This document shows, in pieces, positions 34,009 through 43,700 of a stretch of 64,000 nucleotides of DNA (position 1 is its first letter; each line of letters opens with the position of its first letter). Under the pieces are notes generated by a model, which did no database searches, was not told the origin of the DNA, and saw only the letters and a program-made list of their open reading frames with translations. Made by a program: the position numbers and the translations under genes. The stretch is taken from positions 45,467,838-45,531,837 of the forward strand of contig NC_092345.1 of NCBI RefSeq assembly GCF_963676685.1, read 5' to 3'. The stretch is from Mytilus edulis. Its lineage: Eukaryota; Mollusca; Bivalvia; Mytilida; Mytilidae.

Positions 34009-34164
34009 CATTATGTACACAGCCATGTATCACCATCATTGATGGCGATCCGATGGATACATCTGTTGTAGGGTTGTCACTGACTCAGACGTACTTATAA
34101 ATATAATTATTTTCTGTGACTGTATCTTACATTCATTTGTAGGATCCTTTACTATAGATAATTC

Positions 34165-34448
34165 AGCTGATCTGTAACAATAACATCTTCATGCCTTATA
34201 TATCATGTACTGCAGTACGCCGCTAGATTAAAACTGACGTGGAAAGGTAACACACGGCCAGCGAAAGCTCTTTTTTGAGAGCCCAGGTGGTCGTGTGGTC
34301 TAGCGGGACGGCTGCAGTGCAGGCGATTTGGTGTCACGATATCACAGTAGCATGGGTTCGAATCCCGGCGAGGGAAGAACCAAAAATTTGCGAAAGCAAA
34401 TTTACAGATCTAACATTGTTGGGTTGATGTTTAGACGAGTTGTATATA
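34165..34448 (+). mobile_element. tRNA-derived repeat unit, copy 2
   Basis: It matches copy 1 over the whole unit apart from one T fewer in a T-run and one A/C change near the B box. The near-identity implies recent duplication or gene conversion. Confidence 0.7.
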
Positions 34449-34491
34449 AGACCCAAAAATTTGCGAAAGCCGGGATTCGAACCCATGCTAC
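34449..34491. repeat. Inverted scrap of the tRNA-derived unit
   Basis: Directly after copy 2 the sequence repeats AAAAATTTGCGAAAGC in forward sense, then reads CGGGATTCGAACCCATGCTA. The second part is the reverse complement of the B-box region, so a small inversion or a template switch is present. Confidence 0.65.
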
Positions 34492-34689
34492 ATTATATTA
34501 AAATAGTTACATTTTGTTCTCAGAAAGATGTTTTACAACACTGAATCGTTGACAACTTTTGATGAGAAAGTGACTTAGAGACTTTTCATTCAGAATCCAC
34601 TTGGTAAAAAACCAACATGGCCAATTTCGTCCGGTTTTTTTTATCTAAAAGATTACAGTCCCGTCCCCTTTTCCCGAATTCGACCTTCC

Positions 34690-35390
34690 AAATTAGACTA
34701 TGTTCATTTGTACATGAGCAACACGACGGGTGCCACATCTGTAGCAGGATCTGATGACTCTTCCGAAACACATGAGATAACCCCAAGTTCTGGTGGGGTT
34801 CGTGTTGCTCAGTCTGTAGTTTTATGTTGTGTTTTGTGTACTGTTTGTCAGTTTGTGTTGTTTTGTTCTAGCTATGACGGTGTCAGTTTATTTTGGACGT
34901 CTCAGATTGAATGTCCCTTTGGTATCTTTCGTCTTTCTTACATTATCGCCAATAAACACACATAAGGATTTGTGTCACCTTACATTCAGGGTCAATTTGG
35001 TAATAATTATTTACAATATGTGCGTAAAATCTGGCCACACACTACTTCTAGTTATGTGCTTTTCTAGTGTTGTATCTGTTGTTAAAAGAAAGAAATTCGT
35101 GTTTCTCGTGACTAACAAGTTTTAAGATTTCGGACACAATCAATATCATCTTGACTGTAGTTGACGGGTGATCGATTAAACCAGGATCTGCGAACCCTTC
35201 CGGAGCACCTCAGATCTTCCCCAGTTTTTGGTGGGCTTCGTGTTGCTTAGTCTTTCGTTTCCAATGTTGTTTTTTGTTTACTTTTGTTTGTCTGTTGTCT
35301 TGTTTTCTTTTTTGCCAAGGTTTTGTCAGCTTATTTTCAACGTTTGAGTTTTAATGTCACTTTAGTAACTTTCGTTCCTCTTTTAAAGTC
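34690..35390 (+). mobile_element. Two solo tails of the Penelope-like element
   Basis: The segments at 34690-34965 and about 35190-35390 match the tail after the RT relic at 38190-38480: GCAACACGACGGGTGCCACA, GGTGGGGTTCGTGTTGCTCA and TCCCTTTGGTATCTTTCGTC. The open frames here (85 and 98 codons) are repeat-derived. Confidence 0.6.
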
Positions 35391-35682
35391 AAGAAGGATT
35401 TCTTCGATAAAGCAATTATGATGTGTTTATCTTTATCGTTACGTTGCAATTTCAAGCTATATCTTCCATAACCTTGAGCGGCATACTTTCATATAAAAAA
35501 ATATTATTCACCTTTTTATAAAAATAAAACCTGACTTCATGAATTGTTTTTTGCTAAATCAAACAGAAGTTATCTGAAAAATTTAGGCCAATAGTATTTT
35601 ACCCCTAATCTAAATCATAACATATACACGTAAATAAAGATATAAAAATTAAACACAGACGCGTGTATAACTAAACACGGGT

Positions 35683-35690
35683 ATATAAAA
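35683..35690 (+). promoter_or_regulatory. TATA box
   Basis: TATATAAA lies 54 bp before the ATG at 35737, a good position for a core promoter with a short 5' UTR. It supports the ORF as a genuine transcription unit or a recently dead one. Confidence 0.55.
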
Positions 35691-35736
35691 AAGGTATTCG
35701 ACGATAAAGTTTACATTTATATTTGAAATTGTGAAC

Positions 35737-36292
35737 ATGGCGTTGGTTTATAATAAAAGCTCCGTTGATTTAAAGTCAACAGGGAATTCTGTTACAATTC
35801 CGAACCACCCTAAAGCCAGACTTATGTATTATCTAAACTGTATGTGTAGTGTATTAAGCCTCGATCAAACAGAACAAAATATTGGAAGGCTAACGGATTA
35901 TCAGAATTATGATTCACTCAATATGGAGGAGACAGCAAAATTGATATTACTATGTATTCATCTGGACCCTTTTACACTTACCAACGTTTGCATTTGATGA
36001 GAGTGCATGTGGGACAAGTGGAAATGAATTCTATGAAATCATCGCACGCCGAACCACATTAGCTTCAACGCAGTCAGTTATGGTTGGAAACGTTCGAGTA
36101 ACTGTTAGGAAGGTCATGTGCTACAAACTGTCATGGCTTAAAACGTATTACCTTAATCCGATAAAAGGTTTTGTTGATCAATTGGAGAACAGAAACAGAC
36201 GATCTCGACAGCAACACATAACCGACAGGAGTTACTTGCTTGCAGGTCACAATGATTCAGCTGAGTGCTCATGCTGTTGCAATATTCTATAG
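35737..36292 (+). pseudogene. Intronless ORF with CAAX end, broken by one frameshift
   Basis: From the ATG at 35737 the frame reads MALVYNKSSVDLKSTGNSVT and continues to a TGA at about 35995. Shifting by one base near 35965-35985 gives a smooth continuation (FAFDESACGTSGNEFYEIIA), which runs through WLKTYYLNPIKGFVDQLE to a TAG at 36290-36292. Together this is roughly 185 codons. The C-terminus has a basic stretch (NRNRRSRQQH) and ends CSCCCNIL. CNIL is a CAAX box whose final Leu predicts geranylgeranylation, and the neighbouring cysteines could be palmitoylated, which would anchor the product to a membrane. A TATA box precedes it. I do not recognise the family. The break may be a real mutation, an allele or a sequencing/assembly error; a tiny intron is unlikely. 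Confidence 0.6.
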
Positions 36293-36299
36293 ACTTTTT

Positions 36300-36930
36300 T
36301 TAAACGAATTATAGTAATTTAGACAATATCATGTTGATATATTTGAGAAGGTGATTTGATGTTAAAAATGAGATATAAGTGTTATAACATTTTAGTATTA
36401 GTATCATAATTAAAATTAATTTTGTGACGATGAATTAATATGCGACAAAACATAGACCACAAATCCATGTGATTTTTAGAGGAGAAAAAGATTTCCGATA
36501 TAAAACGAATGATAAAAAACTCTTTCGCTTTTTAATATTACTTTAGATTAAAGATTGTTATTATCTTAAAGACAATGTAATCTTTCTGAGTGTTTCCAGT
36601 CTTTAACCAGAGTGACTCTAAAGTAATGTTTCATAATATATGCATGGTGGTTTTATATTATAGTAATCGGGGATAGTTTTAACAACACGTTTAGCTTGAC
36701 ACAATACATAAGTCATAATTATTTCTGATTGATTTACATACGCAAAACAATTGTAAAGTAAAACTGCAAAAAATACAATTTTCGCAACGAATCATCATAA
36801 AAAATAGATAAGATATGATGACTTAACCTTTGACCTTAACATTATTGCATTATGGTAGTTCATAATTAAGATAAGTCAAAGTTTTACCATATGTCAACAT
36901 TACAATATAAATGGTTTGTTCAATTAAGTA
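36300..36930. other. Non-coding DNA
   Basis: AT-rich sequence between the CAAX ORF and the retroelement relic. No feature is supported. Confidence 0.5.
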
Positions 36931-38177
36931 TTGAAATTCACTTGGAAACTCAACATATACCCATACGACACTTACTTTCTGGATAATCATAGGTCTGTTC
37001 TGTGTTCCTTTGGACTTTCAAACAAAGACGAAGAACTGGATCTTCCGTCACTGTATTGGATACCTAAACTACATAAGTGTCCTTACAAACAATGGGTCTT
37101 CCAAGTGCTCAACAAAACCTCTTTCTAAACTATTAACATCTATTTTAACAGCAATCAAAGACGGCTTCAAAGTTATTGTGAAACTGCCTACTAGTATTCT
37201 AGAGGTGGCGTGAATCAGATGTGGATACTTAAAAATCTTAAAAAAAGATCTTTTAGAGTACATACAATCTAACTCTCTTTCATCTTGTAACAGTATTAAA
37301 ACATTTGATTTTTCTACTATTTACACTAGTATTCAACATTCCAAACTAAGAGAAAAATTGAAAGAGTTGGTATTGCTTTGTTTCATAAAAAAGAATGGTC
37401 AACGTAGATACAAGTGTCTTGTCTTAGGAGGGATAAATCCTACTTTATAAAGGACCACTCTGATTCAAACAAACAATTCTCTGAAACTGATATTATCAAG
37501 ATGCTTGATTTCTTGATTGACAACATATTTGTTACGTTCGAAGGACGTGTTTTTCAACAGACTGTCGGCATTCCAATGGGAACAAACTGTGCCCCTCTAC
37601 TTGCCGACTTGTTTCTTTATTATTACGAGGCTGACTTCATGCAGGAACGCCTTATGAAGAAAGATAAGAAGTTAACAATATCCTTTAACTCTACTTTCCG
37701 CTATATAGATGATGTTCTTTCACTAAATAATTCAAAATTTGGTGACTATGTGGAACGCATCTATCCCATCGAGCTAGAGATAAAAGATACTACAGATACA
37801 GTTAAGTCGGCCTCATATCTTTACTTACACATCTAGAAATTGACAATGAGGATCGGTTGAAAACAAAACTTTACGACAAAAGAGTTGACTTCAGCTTTCC
37901 AATTGTGAACTTTCCATTTCTAAGTAGCAATATTCCAGTAGCACCTGCATACGGGGTATATATCTCCCAATTGATACGATATTCCCGTGCTTGCATTTCC
38001 TATCACGATTTTCTTGATAGAGGGTTGCTGCTCACTAGGAAGCTATTAAACCAAGAGTTCCAAATGGTGAAGTTGAAATCATCCCTTCGTAAATTTTACG
38101 GACGCCATCACGAGTTGGTTGACCGTTATGGAATAACCGTTTCACAAATGATATCGGATGTGTTCCTTACGTCGTAA
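36931..38177 (+). pseudogene. Penelope-like retroelement reverse transcriptase relic
   Basis: Protein fragments in shifting frames follow the order of one RT: LDLPSLYWIPKLHKCPYKQ (about 37037-37093), KCSTKPLSKLLTSILTAIKD, VNQMWILKN, IKTFDFSTIYTSIQHSKL (about 37296-37350), VFQQTVGIPMGTNCAPLLAD (37550-37610), FRYIDDVLSLNN (37698-37733, the catalytic YIDD), and IPVAPAYGVYISQLIRYSRA in the C-terminal part. A stop is at 38175-38177. The GIPMGTNCAPLLAD and YIDD pairing and the absence of gag or integrase fit a Penelope-like element. At least three frameshifts or stops make it inactive. The 5' part and any GIY-YIG endonuclease were not found. Confidence 0.75.
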
Positions 38178-38189
38178 CTGCAATCCTCT

Positions 38190-38480
38190 TCCCTTTCATG
38201 AATGTGACCTACCGAATTAGACTATTTACCAGATTTGTTATCACATAAGCAACACAACAGGTGCCACATGTGGAGCAGGATTTGCTTACCCTTCCGGAGC
38301 ACCTGTGATCACCCTTAGTTTTTTGGTGGGGTTCGTGTTGTTTATTCTTTAGTTTTCTATGTTGTGTCTTGTGTGCTGTTGTTTGTTTGTCTTTTTCATT
38401 TTGAGCAATGGCGTTGTCAGTTTGTTTTAGATTTATGAGTTTGACTGTCCCTTTGGTATCTTTCGTCCCTCTTTTGATTA
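38190..38480 (+). repeat. 3' tail of the Penelope-like element
   Basis: A non-coding tail directly follows the RT relic: AAGCAACACAACAGGTGCCA, TTCCGGAGCACCTGTGATCA, TGGTGGGGTTCGTGTTG and CCCTTTGGTATCTTTCGTCC. Solo copies of the same tail recur at 6970, 25795, 34690 and 35190, as expected from 5'-truncated retrotransposition. Confidence 0.65.
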
Positions 38481-38544
38481 TCTAGAACAAAAAAGTAAAA
38501 AACAAATATATTGAACTCCAGGGAAATCGGAAAGAACCTTAATG

Positions 38545-38670
38545 GCTGACTATACGGTATGGGCTTTACTCATTGTTAAAGGCCGTATGGTGACCAATAG
38601 CTGTTAATTTCTGTGTCATTTAGTCTATTGTGGAGAGTTGTCTCATTGGTAATCATTCCCCATTTTCTTT
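38545..38670 (-). repeat. Repeat R1 fragment, reverse
   Basis: TGGCTGACTATACGGTATGG, TGTTAAAGGCCGTATGG and GTGGAGAGTTGTCTCATTGG match the reverse complement of the long R1 copy at 55839-56240. Confidence 0.6.
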
Positions 38671-39099
38671 TTTTATAATTATCCAATGACAAAATCAAAA
38701 CCTTAAACGCATCTTATGAATGGAAACCATCTGTCCTCGCTGTTTTTGTATATTTATATAGAAAAGGGTTGGGCACAAATGCAAAATTTCACTCCTGGTA
38801 TCTATGATGAGTTTATTTAAACCTCGTTTTAAAGCTAGCTAACCCATTAGTTATACATAATTCCATTATATTGACAAAAATATTTTTTTATCAACAAATA
38901 CCTCTTAATTTTCTTTCTAAATTAAAATGATGGTCATCATCAACAATATTGCTGCTCCACATATAAAAGTACATATTTTTTATCTATATTGTAATATTTA
39001 TCCGACTGTATATTGCAACTGTGTGCAGTGATACAATATTAACATCTACAAGGTTAATATATCTAAATTTTGACTATTAGGTCTATAAAGGCAATTACA

Positions 39100-39170
39100 T
39101 AAACGGTACCAATTTGTCTGCATGAGATGCGCATTTCGAGAACAATGTTTCGTCCATAATGCTCCAGGCC
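39100..39170. repeat. Short dispersed repeat R6
   Basis: GGTACCAATTTGTCTGCATG, then GAGATGCGCATTTCGAGAAC. Related segments are at 41040-41110 (reverse) and about 43255-43330 (decayed). Confidence 0.45.
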
Positions 39171-39235
39171 AAAGTCACAAGATGAGATGTTTTTCTATTT
39201 GTAACCATATGATGAGTTAATATAAAAAAAAAATA

Positions 39236-39700
39236 AGATGTGGTATGATTGCCAATGGGACAACTCTCCTCAAGACACCAAAATGACACAGATATTAACG
39301 ACTGTAGAAGCATTTTTACCTACTTTGTATTGTTCGTTCTTATGGTGTACTGTTACACGTCCAGGTTATGGGGAGGGTTGGGATAATGCTGATATGTTTA
39401 ACCCTACCAAATTCTGTATATATATGCCTGTCCCAAATCCGGAGCCTGTAATTCAGTGATTGTCGTTTGTCGATATATAACATATTTGTTTTTCGTTCAT
39501 TTGTGTTGCATAAATTAGAACGTTGGTTTTCTCGTTTGAATTGTTTTACATTTGTATTTTCGGGGTCTTTTATAGCTGGCTATGCGGTATGGACTTTGCT
39601 CATTGTTGTAGGCTTTACGGTAACCTATCGTTATTAATTTCTGTGTCATTAGGTCTCTTGTGGAGAGTTGTCTCATTGACAACAATACCTCATCTTTTTT
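39236..39700. repeat. Compound R1 repeat in head-to-head arrangement
   Basis: The first about 90 bp (GATGTGGTATGATTGCCAAT onward) are the forward R1 start. The following part (39340-39695) is the reverse complement of a longer R1 copy, ending GGAGAGTTGTCTCATTGACA. The copy therefore turns back on itself. The open frames here are repeat-derived. Confidence 0.6.
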
Positions 39701-40400
39701 TATATAGTAGAATTAAAAGGTTCAATGAAAAGGAATAAGACTGAGGAGGACTATTGGTGGAAGAGAGAAGATGACATTTAAATTTATTCATATTTACAAT
39801 TTGTTTAATGGTTCTCATGGTTTAACAATTTAAATAATAAGATATGGTTTGAGTGCCAATGAGACTACTTTCAATCTAGGTCACAATGTATAAAAAGTAT
39901 ACGAACGGAATGCATGGCTCCCATCGAACAGCAAGCGATAAAGGACCACAAAATGACGAAGGGATAACATGTAATTCCAAAACTATAATCTAGACAATCT
40001 ATAACTATTCTTATTACATTCCTCAATTTCAAGGATTCACATAGATCTTTCATTTCAAAGTTCAAATAAAAAAAAACGGTCGATTAAACCAACTCTTATC
40101 GTTGCTAAGGTTGAAACACATTAAAGGTAAAGGCAGACAATTATTGTGTAATTTCACCATGTCATAAAATGACGTGTTTATCAACATTAAAAATTAATTT
40201 TTTCTTGCTAGCTTAGATATACACAGTTTGGAAAAGTAAAGTACACTAGGCAAATAAGGTGACCAGTAAACAAAACAAACTTTTTTGTTTTGTGAAGAAG
40301 TTATCTGCCTCAAGAGCAATTAACATACATGTGTATACGGGTTATACGACTGCTCCACATAATGATAATACTTTAAATTCAGAAATTATGCGTGCATTTA
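39700..40400. other. Non-coding DNA downstream of the metallopeptidase gene
   Basis: A decayed R1 start (AAGATATGGTTTGAGTGCCA) is at about 39839. No gene is supported. Confidence 0.45.
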
Positions 40401-40416
40401 TTATTTTGTTTTTATT
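40397..40416 (-). terminator. Candidate poly(A) signals of the metallopeptidase gene
   Basis: Two AATAAA hexamers read on the - strand at 40397-40402 and 40411-40416, about 290-310 bp beyond the stop codon. A third at 40698-40703 is almost on the stop. Confidence 0.35.
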
Positions 40417-40705
40417 TTTGCGATATTGAGAAAAATCCTGTTTAATTCATAATATAATAAATTCAAATGCGAGTTTAAATTATTGCGACTATAACTCTTT
40501 CGCATTTTTCGCAATGTTAAAAACATCGCAATAATTTCCGAATTTACAATATCCAGTACTGTTTTATTGTTGTAATTTATCGAAGTTCTTAAATAAGAAC
40601 TACCAAAAAACATAACTTGCTGATATAAAAGTAACCACTCTGTGCATATACTTGGCTTATTTCTAATAATGATGAATACCACGATGGTTTAATTGTTTTT
40701 ATTTT

Positions 40706-43700
40706 TTACATGCACGTTTTGAGACCACTAGGTGTTGATGGGTGGCCGTTGGTATATACTTTTTGTAAAATATCATACAATTCTGGATCCTGATGTTTCA
40801 AATGATCACGAGCGACCATTTCATTAACACATACAGATGTCATGTGGTTACATCTGAAATGTCCAAGACAAACATGACACAAGATTAAATGATATTTAAT
40901 AACTTTTTGAAATATCATTTTTAAAGTGACAATTTTGAAATAAGAATTTTGAATGAGATGAATAACGTATTCATACTTGTAAGGATAAACAATGTTAACA
41001 GGATTTATTCTACTAAAGACACTTAACTACACAGAAAGAAAAGAATTGCATTACCGAAGAGACATGTATTGTCGAAATGCGCATATGGTGCAAGAAAATT
41101 GGTACCGTTAATTTTATTTTTATTGCAACAAAAACATCATACATTACCAACAAACATATTTACCAATGATAAAAGATTTCAATTGATCAAGTTGTAATCA
41201 ACACAGGAAGTCATTTAACAAAATTATCACAAGCATGAAATATTCTTGATCCGTTTAAAAGTTTAATAAATAACTCACACCCACGGAAATTTAAGAAGAA
41301 AGTGTATTGTTACTTTTTTTTAAATTGTGTTAATTTATTTTAATTTGTTGTTGATTTAATTTCCTTTTTAATTTAATTTCAACGCATTGATAATTCCTTA
41401 AAACATGCTGCTGTCTCATTGATATTTATCCAACATGTCTTGTCCTTGTATTTGCATTTACATAAAAAATTATAGGAAACAAAAATAATCTTACAGATCC
41501 ATTCCCCCAGCATTTTTGGTGCTTGCAGTCGTCATGAAGAATGACGTAGTGCCCTCGGCAAAGTACTCATTTACTGTGGCTGTAGCATATGATGTTGTCC
41601 AAGTATGATGCTGTTTGGCATTATTGTAGGCGTATAATATCTGCAGAAACAAGTGAGAGAAATGGTTTTCATTATCAGTTGCTTTATGTGTTTGTTATTA
41701 ATCGTTTGCCTCTATTTTTGAAATATCTGCCTATTATGTCTGTGAGCTATGTCTACACATCGTTGTCAATATAATAGAATTTTATGCAACTGTCATACAA
41801 GTTCGCGATTCAACTAACTATAAAACCAGGTTTAATCCACCATTTTCCACATAAGGAAATGTCTGTAACAAGTCACGAATATGACAGTTTTTATCCATTT
41901 ATTTGATGTGTTTAAGCTTTTGTTTTAACCACTTACGAATGGACTTTCACTGAAGAATTTCCCTCGGAGTTTGGTATTTTTGTTATTTTACCTTTTACAC
42001 GAAAATAATTATAAAATAATTAAGCTTCTTCTTATTTTGATGTTTAAGGGTTTAAACAACCCTCTGGTCTTATTTCAATGCAAAAATTAAATTTACAATG
42101 AAGATTATAACTCCAATATACAAAGGTGATTTTAAGTCGCTCTTCTTTCAAATGGTTTAACTGGGTAGAACATTAGCAATCTGCATGTCATTAATATATA
42201 TATTTTTCATGATAGCTTCAAATTGTGTGTGAGATATCCTATTGCCTTTCTCGTAGATGAGGAACTTTCATGATTATACAACAATTGTAACATATCAACA
42301 TTTCATGGTAAATCCCAATTAACGAACTGTTAAATTTTTGTTCTATACTCTTCGCCAGCTGCACTTAATAGGGTGTCATGGTGTTATACGAGTATTCAAT
42401 ATACGAGTCAACTGACAGTATTATCTTTTGATGACGACATAATATCCAATCTTCCATGCAGATTTATCGGTCCTTGCTCTTTCACAGCAAGGATCGATAA
42501 CTCTGAATGGGAGCTGGTATAATATCGTATATGATATGAACAATCAAATTTTAGTAAATGATGACATAAGAATATGCTTTTGTTTATTGAGCTCACATCA
42601 AGCTTTAGTAATCCATATGCGTGCATGTAGGGAAGACTACTAGTAATTCGAAATAAAAAACAAGTCAGAAGATATTTTACGTCATTGGAAAACTAAGTGG
42701 ATAGTACACTAATTATTTAAATATATTCCTGTAGTAGATACTTGGTTTCATTTTGTTTCGGTAAAAGATATGTTTACTTGATACGTTTATTTACAAATCC
42801 AGTCAGTTGCTAGTGAAAATAGTATAAGCTTACCCTATTTCTGTAGGAGCTGGGCATATATCTGTGTAACAGGTGAGCGAACTCGTGAGAAACAACATTA
42901 AGCTTGTGTCTGTAGGGATCATGAGAATTGCATAAAACAGTATCATCCAGTGCTACAGACCTACTGTTGGTTACTCCAGCGATTTCCTGGTATTTACGAC
43001 CATCGAACGTGCATGTGTGTTTACAAGAACCATCACATTTATCTGATCAAAAAAGTAGAAAACTAGTTTAGTTTATAATTGATTTGGGTGATAGGGAATA
43101 ATAGCTTAAATCAGTCCTGTCAGAATAGATCGAGAAAATACGTTGGTTCAAAGTAATAAAAAAAAAAACCCGAATTGAATATAAAAAATATACCTTCGAG
43201 TACTAAAAGTCACCAAGCAGATGTATCTACCCTAAAATTTCATAATCAATAACATTAACAGTACCAATTGTCGTTCTGCACAAGATACAGATTTTGACTA
43301 TGAAGTTCTCTTTAGTGATTCATGAGGCCAAAATCTTTGAACATCCAAAACATTGAAAAATATGAGAGGCTTATAAACAAAAGGTAAGTCTAAACCGGAC
43401 AAGAATCAGAGCCTACTTGAGGGAGATATATTCCTTAATTTAAAATATGTTCTCAAAGTTTGTAATAGGAAATTTAAATAGCGTACTATTCTTATTTTTA
43501 TGCCAGTAAGGATGTATTGACTTCATAATTAATAGTTCATGAGCAGAAGTATCGATCCAGTGTTCTTAACATTATTATCCGCAAAATTATGTTTTACACC
43601 TGAAGTGCAGGTCGACCATAGATGTCTCTTTAGGATGCTTGAAACGATAACATCTTTAAATTAAAATCTTATTAAAAAAGAAGCGCTTATAAACATATAA

